The position numbers and the translations under genes are program-made. Source: an unidentified bacterial endosymbiont (lineage in GTDB: Bacteria; Pseudomonadota; Gammaproteobacteria; Enterobacterales; Enterobacteriaceae). Taken from it: a stretch of 64,000 bases of DNA. Positions 55,922 to 64,000 of the stretch are shown here, piece after piece (the first letter of the stretch is position 1; every line of letters begins with the position of its first letter). The stretch lies in contig NZ_OU963893.1 of the NCBI RefSeq assembly GCF_918797525.1, positions 4,030,001 through 4,094,000 of the forward strand. The letters run 5' to 3'. Below the pieces are notes generated by a model, which saw only the letters and a list, made by a program, of their open reading frames with translations, did no database searches and was not told where the DNA came from.

Positions 55922-57424
55922 ATGACCATTTTTAATAATTATGAAGTGTGGTTTGTGATTGGCAGTCAGCATTTGTACGGACCGGAAGCGCTGCAACAGG
56001 TGACGAAACACGCGGAGCACGTGGTTAATGCCCTGAACGCTGAAGCCAAACTGCCGTGCAAGCTGGTGCTTAAACCACTGGGTACGACACCGGACGAAAT
56101 CACACGCCTCTGCCGCGACGCCAACTATGACGATAAATGCGCCGGGATGGTGGTGTGGCTGCACACTTTCTCTCCGGCCAAAATGTGGATCAACGGCCTG
56201 GCTATCCTTAACAAACCGCTGCTGCAGTTCCACACCCAGTTTAACGCCTCCCTGCCGTGGGATAGCATTGATATGGACTTTATGAACCTGAACCAGACCG
56301 CGCACGGCGGCCGCGAGTTCGGTTTTATTGGCGCCCGTATGCGTCAACAGCACGGTGTGGTCACCGGCCACTGGCAGGATAATCATGCCCAGCAGCGCAT
56401 CGGCGCCTGGATGCGTCAGGCGGTATCGAAACAAGATACCCGCCAACTAAAAGTGGTGCGTTTTGGCGATAACATGCGCGAAGTGGCAGTCACCGATGGT
56501 GATAAAGTGGCTGCACAGATCAAATTCGGCTTCTCCGTTAACAGCTGGGCCGTGGGCGACCTGGTACAGGTCGTCAATGACATCAGCGATGGCGACGTGA
56601 GCGCGCTGGTCGATGAGTACGAAAGCAGTTACCGCCTGACTGCTGCGGCACAAATTCACGGCGACAAACGCCAGAACGTGCTGGATGCCGCGCGCATTGA
56701 ACTGGGCATCAAGCGTTTCCTCGAACAGGGCGGCTTCCACGCCTTTACCACCACTTTTGAAGATCTCCACGGGCTGAAACAACTGCCAGGCCTGGCGGTA
56801 CAACGTCTGATGCAGCAAGGCTACGGCTTTGCGGGCGAAGGCGACTGGAAAACTGCCGCTCTGCTTCGCATCATGAAGGTGATGTCAACCGGTCTGCAGG
56901 GCGGCACCTCCTTTATGGAGGATTACACCTATCACTTCGAAAATGGCAACGATCTGGTGCTCGGCTCGCATATGCTGGAAGTGTGTCCTTCTATTGCGGT
57001 TGAAGAAAAGCCGATCCTCGATGTTCAGCACCTCGGTATTGGCGGCAAAGCCGATCCGGCACGTCTGATCTTCAACACCCGTACCGGCCCGGCCATTAAC
57101 GCCAGCCTTATCGACCTTGGCGATCGTTTCCGCCTGCTGGTGAACTGTGTCGACGCGGTAGAAACGCCGCACGCTCTGCCAAAACTGCCCGTCGCCAACG
57201 CGCTGTGGAAAGCACAGCCAGACCTGCCGACCGCGTCAGAGGCCTGGATCGTCGCCGGTGGCGCGCACCACACGGTCTTCAGCCATGCGCTGGATCTGAA
57301 CGATATGCGTCAGTTTGCCGAACTACATGACATCGAAATCACCGTGATTGATAACGATACCCGCCTGCCAGCCTTTAAAGACGCGCTGCGCTGGAACGAA
57401 GTGTATTACGGTTCAAAACGTTAA
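55922..57424 (+). CDS. araA: L-arabinose isomerase AraA
   Basis: Manganese-dependent isomerase that converts L-arabinose to L-ribulose. It has 500 residues, as in E. coli. Metal-site residues lie in [12 protein letters not shown] (E306 region), MEDYTYHFE (E333 region) and the histidines of [10 protein letters not shown] and [10 protein letters not shown]. It is the first metabolic step for free arabinose, including any released by the GH43 enzyme encoded at 2979. A REP element separates it from araD. Confidence 0.98.
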   Translation: MTIFNNYEVWFVIGSQHLYGPEALQQVTKHAEHVVNALNAEAKLPCKLVLKPLGTTPDEITRLCRDANYDDKCAGMVVWLHTFSPAKMWINGLAILNKPLLQFHTQFNASLPWDSIDMDFMNLNQTAHGGREFGFIGARMRQQHGVVTGHWQDNHAQQRIGAWMRQAVSKQDTRQLKVVRFGDNMREVAVTDGDKVAAQIKFGFSVNSWAVGDLVQVVNDISDGDVSALVDEYESSYRLTAAAQIHGDKRQNVLDAARIELGIKRFLEQGGFHAFTTTFEDLHGLKQLPGLAVQRLMQQGYGFAGEGDWKTAALLRIMKVMSTGLQGGTSFMEDYTYHFENGNDLVLGSHMLEVCPSIAVEEKPILDVQHLGIGGKADPARLIFNTRTGPAINASLIDLGDRFRLLVNCVDAVETPHALPKLPVANALWKAQPDLPTASEAWIVAGGAHHTVFSHALDLNDMRQFAELHDIEITVIDNDTRLPAFKDALRWNEVYYGSKR

Positions 57425-57433
57425 TGTACGTAA

Positions 57434-57461
57434 TGCCCGGTGGCGCTGCGCTCACCGGGCA
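57434..57461. repeat. REP (palindromic unit) between araA and araD
   Basis: TGCCCGGTG / CACCGGGCA forms a 9-bp perfect stem around GCGCTGCGCT, the enterobacterial REP pattern. It lies 10 bases after araA and 12 before araD. E. coli also has a REP in this gap, where it tunes expression of the 3' gene. Confidence 0.85.
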
Positions 57462-57472
57462 GGGAGACAACA

Positions 57473-58168
57473 ATGTTAGACGATCTTAAACGTCAGGTGC
57501 TCGACGCTAACCTGGCGCTGCCTAAACATAACCTCGTGACCCTGACCTGGGGCAACGTCAGCGCCGTCGACCGTGAAAAGGGGGTGTTTGTTATCAAGCC
57601 CTCCGGCGTGGATTACACGGTGATGACCGCAGAGGATATGGTGGTGGTCAGTATTGCCACGGGCGAAGTGGTGGAAGGAAAGAAAAAGCCCTCCTCCGAT
57701 ACGCCCACCCACCGCCTGCTTTATCAGTCATTTCCAACCCTCGGCGGCATTGTGCACACCCATTCCCGCCATGCGACTATATGGGCGCAGGCTGGGCAGT
57801 CCATTCCGGCCACCGGCACCACCCATGCGGACTACTTCTACGGCACCATTCCCTGCACCCGCCAGATGACCGAGGCAGAGATCAACGGTGAGTATGAGTG
57901 GGAAACCGGCAACGTGATCGTCGAAACCTTTGAAAAACAGGGGATCGATGCGGCGCAGATGCCCGGCGTGCTGGTGCATTCGCACGGGCCGTTTGCATGG
58001 GGCAAAAATGCCGAAGATGCGGTACATAACGCCATCGTGCTGGAAGAGGTCGCTTACATGGGGATTTTCTGCCGCCAGTTAGCCCCGCAGCTACCGGATA
58101 TGCAGCAAACGCTGCTGGATAAGCACTACCTGCGCAAACATGGGGCGAAGGCCTATTACGGACAGTAA
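57473..58168 (+). CDS. araD: L-ribulose-5-phosphate 4-epimerase AraD
   Basis: Zinc aldolase-fold enzyme that converts L-ribulose-5-phosphate to D-xylulose-5-phosphate, feeding the pentose phosphate pathway. It has 231 residues. Metal ligands are in [12 protein letters not shown] (H95 and H97) and [10 protein letters not shown] (H171); the N-terminal [11 protein letters not shown] binds phosphate. I start at MLDDLKRQV (57473) with a GGGAG site; the 11-codon upstream frame is REP sequence. Confidence 0.97.
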   Translation: MLDDLKRQVLDANLALPKHNLVTLTWGNVSAVDREKGVFVIKPSGVDYTVMTAEDMVVVSIATGEVVEGKKKPSSDTPTHRLLYQSFPTLGGIVHTHSRHATIWAQAGQSIPATGTTHADYFYGTIPCTRQMTEAEINGEYEWETGNVIVETFEKQGIDAAQMPGVLVHSHGPFAWGKNAEDAVHNAIVLEEVAYMGIFCRQLAPQLPDMQQTLLDKHYLRKHGAKAYYGQ

Positions 58169-58169
58169 G

Positions 58170-58185
58170 CTGTATATATACCCAG
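58170..58185. promoter_or_regulatory. LexA (SOS) box upstream of polB
   Basis: CTGTATATATACCCAG fits the LexA consensus CTG-N10-CAG with an alternating TA core. It overlaps where a -35 would pair with the TATAAT at 58206-58211, so LexA would block polB, consistent with dinA being SOS-inducible in E. coli. It begins one base after the araD stop. Confidence 0.85.
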
Positions 58186-58197
58186 CATAAAATCGTC

Positions 58198-58222
58198 AAC
58201 CAGGCTATAATCAAGCCTGGTT
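58198..58222 (+). terminator. araBAD terminator overlapping polB -10
   Basis: The 9-bp perfect stem AACCAGGCT / AGCCTGGTT with a 7-base loop is followed by GTGTTTTA. The perfect -10 hexamer TATAAT (58206-58211) lies across the stem-loop junction, so one short segment appears to end araBAD and start polB. Confidence 0.75.
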
Positions 58223-58242
58223 GTGTTTTATGGGATAACGGC

Positions 58243-60600
58243 GTGGCGCAAGCGCATGAAGGTTTTTTACTGACCCGACACTGGCGGGATACGCCTCAGG
58301 GCACCGAGGTTGAGTTCTGGCTGGCGACGGATGGCGGCCCGTTGCACGTCACGCTGCCGCCGCAGGAGTCCGTGGCCTTTATTCCCGAAACGCATGTGGA
58401 GAAGGTAAAACAGTTGCTGCGCGGCGAAAATAACTGGCGCATCACCCCGCTTGAGCTAAAAGATTTCCATCGCCAGCCGGTTTACGGCCTTTACTGTCGC
58501 GCCCATCGTCAGCTAATGCGTTATGAGAAACTGCTGCGCGAGGCGGGCGTCACGCTCTACGAAGCCGATATCCGTCCGCCGGAACGCTTCCTGATGGAGC
58601 GCTTTATCACCGCCCCGGTCTGGGTCGACGGCACGCCGCAAGGCAATGGGTTGGTCAACGCCCGCCTGAAACCTAACCCGCACTATCGCCCGCCGCTCAA
58701 ATGGGTGTCGTTAGATATCGAAACCACCCGGCACGGTGAGCTTTACTGCATTGGCCTCGAAGGCTGCGGACAACGGGTTGTCTATATGCTTGGGCCGCCA
58801 AATGGCGATGCATCTGCACTCGATTTTCATCTGGAGTACGTTAACAGCCGTCCACAGCTGCTGGAAAAACTGAATCAATGGTTTGCCGATCACGACCCCG
58901 ACGTCGTGATCGGCTGGAACGTGGTGCAGTTCGACCTGCGCGTACTGCACAAACACGCCGAACGCTACCGCATTCCACTGATGCTGGGACGGGGTAACAG
59001 CGAGCTGGAATGGCGCGAGCACGGTTTCAAGAACGGCGTTTTCTTCGCGCAGGCCAATGGCCGCCTGATTATTGACGGCATCGAGGCGCTGAAATCGGCT
59101 TTCTGGAATTTCGCCTCTTTCGCCCTGGAAGCCGTAGCGCAGGCGCTGCTTGGCGAAGGCAAGTCCATCGACACCCCATGGGACAGGATGGACGAGATCG
59201 ACAGGCGTTTTAACGAAGACAAACCGGCGCTCGCCACCTATAACCTGAAAGATTGCGAGCTGGTTACGCAGATCTTTCACAAAACCGAGATCATGCCCTT
59301 TCTGCTGGAACGCGCATCGGTTAACGGTCTTGCGGTCGACAGGCACGGTGGCTCGGTGGCAGCATTTAGCCATCTCTATATTCCCCGCATGCACCGGGCC
59401 GGATACGTTGCCCCCAACCTCGGAGACGTGCCGCCACAGGCAAGCCCCGGCGGGTATGTGATGGACTCACGCCCGGGGCTGTATGACTCGGTTCTGGTAC
59501 TGGATTATAAAAGCTTGTATCCGTCGATTATCCGCACGTTTCTGATAGACCCCGTGGGCCTGGTAGAGGGTATGGCCCAGCCAGATGAACAACACAGTAC
59601 GGAAGGTTTTCTTGGGGCACGTTTCTCGCGCGAGAAAAATTGTCTGCCAGAGATTGTGGGTAATATCTGGCACAGCCGCGATGAAGCCAAACGTCAGGGG
59701 AATAAGCCCCTCTCTCAGGCATTGAAAATCATCATGAATGCCTTTTATGGCGTGCTGGGCACCAGCGCCTGCCGTTTTTTTGATCCCCGACTGGCATCGT
59801 CGATTACCATGCGCGGGCATGAAATTATGCGCCAGACCAAAGCGCTGATTGAATCCCAGGGCTATGACGTCATTTACGGCGATACCGACTCCACGTTTGT
59901 GTGGCTGAAAGGGCCCCATTCTGAAGACGATGCCTCACGGATCGGTAAAGCGCTGATCGCTTTCGTCAACACCTGGTGGCAGGAAAATGTGCAAAAAGAG
60001 CGTTTAACCAGCGCCTTAGAACTTGAGTATGAAACCCATTTTTGCCGTTTTTTAATGCCGACCATTCGCGGTACCGATCAGGGCAGCAAAAAGCGTTACG
60101 CTGGGATGATTCAGGAAGGCGAAACGCAGCGGATGGTCTTTAAGGGGCTGGAGACGGTGCGTACCGACTGGACGCCGCTGGCGCAACAGTTCCAGCAAAC
60201 GCTCTACCTGCGTATCTTTCGCAATGAGCCGTATCAGGATTACGTGCGCGAGACCATTGCCAGCCTGATGGCGGGTGAGCTGGATAACCAACTGGTCTAC
60301 CGCAAGCGCCTGCGTCGCCCGCTAGCGGAATACCAGCGCAACGTCCCGCCACACGTGCGCGCCGCGCGTCTGGCGGATGAAGAAAACGTGCGTCGGGGAC
60401 GTGCGCCACAGTACCAGAATCGCGGCAGTATCAAATATGTGTGGACCACCAGCGGCCCGGAACCTGTGGATTATCAACAGTCGCCTCTGGATTACGATCA
60501 CTACCTGACACGCCAGCTTCAACCGGTCGCCGATGGAATTTTGCCCTTCATCGACGATGATTTTGCTACACTAGTGACAGGGCAGCTTGGCCTATTTTGA
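58243..60600 (+). CDS. polB: DNA polymerase II
   Basis: Family B DNA polymerase with 3'-5' exonuclease, used in replication restart and translesion bypass after DNA damage. It has 785 residues, 2 more than in E. coli. The exonuclease I motif DIET is at 158-161; polymerase motif A DYKSLYPS is at 421-428 and motif C YGDTDS at 545-550; the C-terminal clamp-binding peptide GQLGLF is intact. The start is GTG at 58243. SOS control is indicated by the LexA box. Confidence 0.97.
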   Translation: MAQAHEGFLLTRHWRDTPQGTEVEFWLATDGGPLHVTLPPQESVAFIPETHVEKVKQLLRGENNWRITPLELKDFHRQPVYGLYCRAHRQLMRYEKLLREAGVTLYEADIRPPERFLMERFITAPVWVDGTPQGNGLVNARLKPNPHYRPPLKWVSLDIETTRHGELYCIGLEGCGQRVVYMLGPPNGDASALDFHLEYVNSRPQLLEKLNQWFADHDPDVVIGWNVVQFDLRVLHKHAERYRIPLMLGRGNSELEWREHGFKNGVFFAQANGRLIIDGIEALKSAFWNFASFALEAVAQALLGEGKSIDTPWDRMDEIDRRFNEDKPALATYNLKDCELVTQIFHKTEIMPFLLERASVNGLAVDRHGGSVAAFSHLYIPRMHRAGYVAPNLGDVPPQASPGGYVMDSRPGLYDSVLVLDYKSLYPSIIRTFLIDPVGLVEGMAQPDEQHSTEGFLGARFSREKNCLPEIVGNIWHSRDEAKRQGNKPLSQALKIIMNAFYGVLGTSACRFFDPRLASSITMRGHEIMRQTKALIESQGYDVIYGDTDSTFVWLKGPHSEDDASRIGKALIAFVNTWWQENVQKERLTSALELEYETHFCRFLMPTIRGTDQGSKKRYAGMIQEGETQRMVFKGLETVRTDWTPLAQQFQQTLYLRIFRNEPYQDYVRETIASLMAGELDNQLVYRKRLRRPLAEYQRNVPPHVRAARLADEENVRRGRAPQYQNRGSIKYVWTTSGPEPVDYQQSPLDYDHYLTRQLQPVADGILPFIDDDFATLVTGQLGLF

Positions 60601-60726
60601 CACGTGACGAAATCGCCGCCATCCAGTACCATAGCGCCCTTTCCATTCCCGGACCCATTTTTCGACGACCGTTTTACGACGGTGGTTGGACTATTGCCTG
60701 CAATTAAAGATTAGAGCCGAACAACT

Positions 60727-63633
60727 ATGCCTTTTACACTTGGTCAACGCTGGATCAGCGATACAGAAAGCGAACTTGGATTGGGAACCGTGGTTGCAAT
60801 CGATCCGCGCATGGTGACACTCCTCTTCCCTGCCACCGGTGAAAACCGCCTGTACGCTCGCAATGACTCCCCTGTTACCCGCGTGATGTTCAATCCGGGT
60901 GACACCGTGACCAGCCATGACGGCTGGCAGATGAAGGTTGAAGACGTAAAAGAAGAGAATGGACTGCTCGCCTATATTGGTACTCGCCTGGACACTGACG
61001 AGGCCAATGTTATCCTGCGTGAAGTGCTGCTCGACAGTAAGCTGGTCTTCAGTAAGCCGCAGGACCGCCTGTTTGCCGGGCAAATCGATCGTATGGACCG
61101 GTTTTCTCTGCGCTACCGTGCGCGTAAGTTCCAGAGTGAACAGTACCGTATGCCGTGGAGCGGCCTGCGTGGTCAACGCACCAGCCTAATCCCACACCAG
61201 CTCAATATCGCCCATGACGTGGGCCGTCGCCACGCGCCTCGCGTCCTGCTGGCCGACGAAGTCGGGTTGGGTAAAACCATCGAAGCGGGCATGATCCTGC
61301 ATCAACAGCTGCTCTCTGGTGCCGCCGAGCGCGTGCTGATCGTGGTGCCGGAAACGTTACAGCACCAGTGGCTGGTTGAGATGCTGCGCCGCTTTAACTT
61401 GCGCTTCTCGCTGTTTGACGACGAGCGCTATGCTGAAGCGCAGCACGATGCCGATAATCCGTTTGAAACTGAACAACTGGTGATCTGCTCGCTGGACTTT
61501 GTTCGCCGCAGCAAGCAGCGCCTTGAACATCTGTGCGAAGCAGAATGGGATCTTATGGTCGTCGATGAAGCACACCACCTGGTCTGGAGCCAGGATGCGC
61601 CGAGCCGTGAATATATGGCTATCGAACAGCTTGCTGAGCACGTGCCTGGCGTTCTGCTGCTGACCGCCACGCCGGAGCAACTTGGACTAGAAAGCCACTT
61701 CGCCCGTCTGCGCCTGCTCGATCCCAATCGTTTCCATGATTTTGGGCTGTTTGTTGAAGAACAGAAAAACTACCGCCCGGTCGCCGATGCCGTCGCCCTG
61801 CTGCTGGCAGGTAAACGTCTTACCGATGCCGAACTCAATACCCTGAGCGATCTGATTGGCGAGCAGGATATCGAACCGCTGCTTCAGGCCGCCAACAGCG
61901 AAAGCGACGATGCAGAGTCTGCGCGTCAGGAGCTGGTCTCCATGTTGATGGATCGCCACGGTACCAGCCGCGTTCTGTTCCGTAACACCCGTAACGGCGT
62001 GAAAGGCTTCCCGAAACGTGAACTTCACACCATCAAACTGCCGCTGCCGACCCAATATCAAACGGCCATTAAAGTGTCCGGCATTATGGGCGCGCGGAAA
62101 ACGGCAGAAGAGCGTGCCCGTGACATGCTCTACCCGGAACAGATTTACCAGGAATTTGAAGGTGATACCGGCACGTGGTGGAACTTCGACCCGCGCGTAG
62201 AATGGCTGATGGGCTATCTTACCGCGCATCGTTCCCAGAAAGTGCTGGTGATCTGCGCCAAAGCGGCGACAGCGTTGCAGCTGGAACAGGTTCTGCGCGA
62301 GCGCGAAGGCATTCGTGCCGCCGTGTTCCATGAAGGGATGTCGATTGTCGAACGTGACCGTGCCGCGGCCTGGTTCGGCGAAGAAGACAGCGGTGCGCAG
62401 GTTCTGCTGTGTTCAGAAATCGGTTCTGAAGGCCGTAACTTCCAGTTTGCCAGCAACCTGGTGATGTTCGATCTGCCGTTTAACCCGGATCTTCTGGAAC
62501 AGCGAATCGGTCGTCTGGATCGTATCGGCCAGGCGCATGATATTCAGATCCACGTGCCTTATCTGGAAAAAACCGCCCAGTCCGTTCTGGTGCGCTGGTT
62601 CCACGAAGGTCTGGATGCGTTTGAACATACCTGCCCGACTGGCCGCACCATTTACGACGACGTTCACAATGACTTGATTGGCTATTTGGCCGCCCCCGAA
62701 ACGACCGAAGGATTTGATGAGCTGATCAAATCCTGCCGGGAGAAGCACGACGCGCTGAAAACCCAGCTTGAACAGGGCCGCGACCGCCTGCTGGAGATCC
62801 ACTCCAACGGTGGCGAAAAAGCGCAGGCGCTGGCTGAGAGCATTGAAGAGCAGGATGATGATACCAGCCTTATCAGCTTCTCCATGAACCTGTTCGACAT
62901 CGTCGGTATTAACCAGGACGATCGCGGTGAGAACATGATCGTTCTGACCCCGTCCGACCACATGCTGGTACCGGACTTCCCGGGCCTGCCGGAAGACGGC
63001 TGTACCATCACCTTTGAACGTGACGTGGCGCTGTCGCGCGAAGATGCGCAATTTATTACCTGGGAACATCCTTTGATCCGCAACGGTCTGGACTTGATCC
63101 TCTCAGGCGACACTGGCAGCAGCACCATTTCACTGTTAAAGAACAAAGCGCTGCCGGTAGGGACGCTGCTGGTCGAACTGATCTACGTGGTGGAAGCTCA
63201 GGCCCCTAAACAGCTTCAGCTCACTCGCTTCCTGCCGCCAACGCCGGTGCGTCTGCTGCTGGACAAAAACGGCACGAACCTGGCCGCGCAGGTCGAGTTT
63301 GAGAGCTTCAATCGTCAGTTGAGCGCCGTGAACCGCCATACAGGCAGCAAGCTGGTTAACGCGGTACAACAAGATGTGCATGCTATTTTGCAACTAGGTG
63401 AAACCCAGGTCGATAAAGCGGCCCGTGCGCTGATTGATGCCGCGCGCAGCGAAGCGGATGAGAAACTCTCCGCCGAGCTTTCACGTCTGGAAGCGTTAAA
63501 AGCGGTGAACCCGAATATCCGTGACGATGAACTGGCCGCCATTGAAAGCAACCGTCTGCAGGTGCTGGAAAGCCTGGATCAGGCCGGCTGGCGTCTGGAC
63601 GCCCTGCGTCTCATCGTTGTGACGCATCAGTAA
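60727..63633 (+). CDS. rapA: RNA polymerase-associated ATPase RapA (HepA)
   Basis: Swi2/Snf2-type ATPase that binds RNA polymerase and promotes its recycling after transcription. It has 968 residues, identical in length to E. coli. Two N-terminal Tudor-like domains (about 1-107) precede Walker A DEVGLGKT at 177-184 and the DEAH box at 280-283; the second RecA-like domain contains [22 protein letters not shown] and [11 protein letters not shown]. The 126-base gap after polB has no other gene. rluA follows 12 bases after the stop. Confidence 0.98.
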   Translation: MPFTLGQRWISDTESELGLGTVVAIDPRMVTLLFPATGENRLYARNDSPVTRVMFNPGDTVTSHDGWQMKVEDVKEENGLLAYIGTRLDTDEANVILREVLLDSKLVFSKPQDRLFAGQIDRMDRFSLRYRARKFQSEQYRMPWSGLRGQRTSLIPHQLNIAHDVGRRHAPRVLLADEVGLGKTIEAGMILHQQLLSGAAERVLIVVPETLQHQWLVEMLRRFNLRFSLFDDERYAEAQHDADNPFETEQLVICSLDFVRRSKQRLEHLCEAEWDLMVVDEAHHLVWSQDAPSREYMAIEQLAEHVPGVLLLTATPEQLGLESHFARLRLLDPNRFHDFGLFVEEQKNYRPVADAVALLLAGKRLTDAELNTLSDLIGEQDIEPLLQAANSESDDAESARQELVSMLMDRHGTSRVLFRNTRNGVKGFPKRELHTIKLPLPTQYQTAIKVSGIMGARKTAEERARDMLYPEQIYQEFEGDTGTWWNFDPRVEWLMGYLTAHRSQKVLVICAKAATALQLEQVLREREGIRAAVFHEGMSIVERDRAAAWFGEEDSGAQVLLCSEIGSEGRNFQFASNLVMFDLPFNPDLLEQRIGRLDRIGQAHDIQIHVPYLEKTAQSVLVRWFHEGLDAFEHTCPTGRTIYDDVHNDLIGYLAAPETTEGFDELIKSCREKHDALKTQLEQGRDRLLEIHSNGGEKAQALAESIEEQDDDTSLISFSMNLFDIVGINQDDRGENMIVLTPSDHMLVPDFPGLPEDGCTITFERDVALSREDAQFITWEHPLIRNGLDLILSGDTGSSTISLLKNKALPVGTLLVELIYVVEAQAPKQLQLTRFLPPTPVRLLLDKNGTNLAAQVEFESFNRQLSAVNRHTGSKLVNAVQQDVHAILQLGETQVDKAARALIDAARSEADEKLSAELSRLEALKAVNPNIRDDELAAIESNRLQVLESLDQAGWRLDALRLIVVTHQ

Positions 63634-63645
63634 ACGGAGCGCAAG

Positions 63646-64000
63646 ATGGTAATGGAGCCTTACAATCCCCCCATGGAACCCTGGCTGGCAGTGCTTTATC
63701 AGGATGAGCACATCATGGTGGTCAATAAGCCAGGCGGCTTGCTGTCCGTCCCCGGGCGTCTTGACGAGCACAAAGACAGCGTGATGACGCGTGTTCAGCG
63801 CGACTATCCGCAGGCCGAGTCTGTCCATCGCCTGGATATGGCAACCAGCGGGGTGATTGTGGTGGCGCTGAATAAAGAAGCGGAGCGCGAGCTTAAGCGT
63901 CAGTTTCGCGAGCGTGAACCGAAAAAGCAGTATGTGGCGCGCGTCTGGGGTCACCCTGCGCTGGCAGAGGGACGGGTGGATTTACCGCTGATTTGCGACT
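63646..64000 (+). CDS. rluA: Pseudouridine synthase RluA (3' end outside window)
   Basis: Isomerises U746 of 23S rRNA and U32 of several tRNAs. 118 codons are visible. The start MVMEPYNPP parallels MGMENYNPP of E. coli; a CGGAG site lies 6 bases before the ATG at 63646. The catalytic aspartate D64 sits in HRLDMATSG, exactly the E. coli position. The gene is cut by the window end after LPLICD, roughly half way through the 219-residue protein. It is probably co-transcribed with rapA. Confidence 0.95.
   Translation, partial: MVMEPYNPPMEPWLAVLYQDEHIMVVNKPGGLLSVPGRLDEHKDSVMTRVQRDYPQAESVHRLDMATSGVIVVALNKEAERELKRQFREREPKKQYVARVWGHPALAEGRVDLPLICD

Noticed and set aside
58711..59394. A 227-codon minus-strand frame inside polB
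   Set aside because: It is antisense to the exonuclease domain of a conserved gene, with no upstream signals.

Overview
The window is core chromosome of a member of the Enterobacteriaceae. Gene order and protein sequences follow the familiar aroP-ampE-ampD-nadC ... secA-lpxC-dcw cluster ... leu-thi-ara-polB-rapA-rluA stretch of E. coli, but they differ enough to suggest an Enterobacter/Lelliottia/Leclercia/Kosakonia-type genome rather than Escherichia. I cannot fix the genus from sequence alone. I see no tRNA, rRNA, CRISPR array, prophage or insertion sequence.

Layout. Positions 1-3.9 kb hold the 3' part of aroP and then a two-gene accessory islet: a GPH-family sugar symporter and a cytoplasmic GH43 arabinofuranosidase. 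An upstream region laid out like the araBAD promoter precedes the islet, and an ERIC element interrupts the end of the transporter gene. From 3.9 to 12.8 kb come ampE/ampD (muropeptide recycling), nadC, the type IV pilin genes ppdD-hofB-hofC, guaC, coaE-zapD-yacG and mutT. From 12.8 to 34.3 kb, on the minus strand, runs the export and division/cell-wall block: mraZ-rsmH-ftsL-ftsI-murE-murF-mraY-murD-ftsW-murG-murC-ddlB-ftsQ-ftsA-ftsZ-lpxC-secM-secA in transcription order. Its MraZ operator repeats and main promoter are recognisable. From 34.8 to 45.1 kb lie cra, ilvIH, leuO and the attenuated leuLABCD operon, so branched-chain amino acid synthesis dominates.

From 45.1 to 48.7 kb there is an intact-looking chromosomal hok-type toxin gene with a switchable leader, then setA, the dual-function sRNA gene sgrS (encoding SgrT) and sgrR, which together handle sugar-phosphate stress. 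From 48.7 to 52.1 kb is a TPP-riboswitch-controlled thiBPQ thiamine transporter, then yabI. From 53 to 58.2 kb are araC and araBAD with the full operator set (O2, O1, CRP, I1, I2). polB has a LexA box; it is followed by rapA and the 5' half of rluA, which is cut by the window end.

The most interesting points are: (1) the CRP / AraC-I1-like / -10 arrangement before the transporter-arabinofuranosidase operon, which copies the spacing of the araBAD promoter 53 kb away and predicts AraC control of an arabinan-oligosaccharide uptake route; (2) the 127-bp ERIC in that operon, whose in silico removal restores a longer reading frame ending in the next gene's ribosome binding site; (3) the hok locus with mutually exclusive leader hairpins; (4) an SgrS homologue with a slightly long SgrT; and (5) an 11-bp perfect inverted repeat in the AT-rich leuO-leuL gap.
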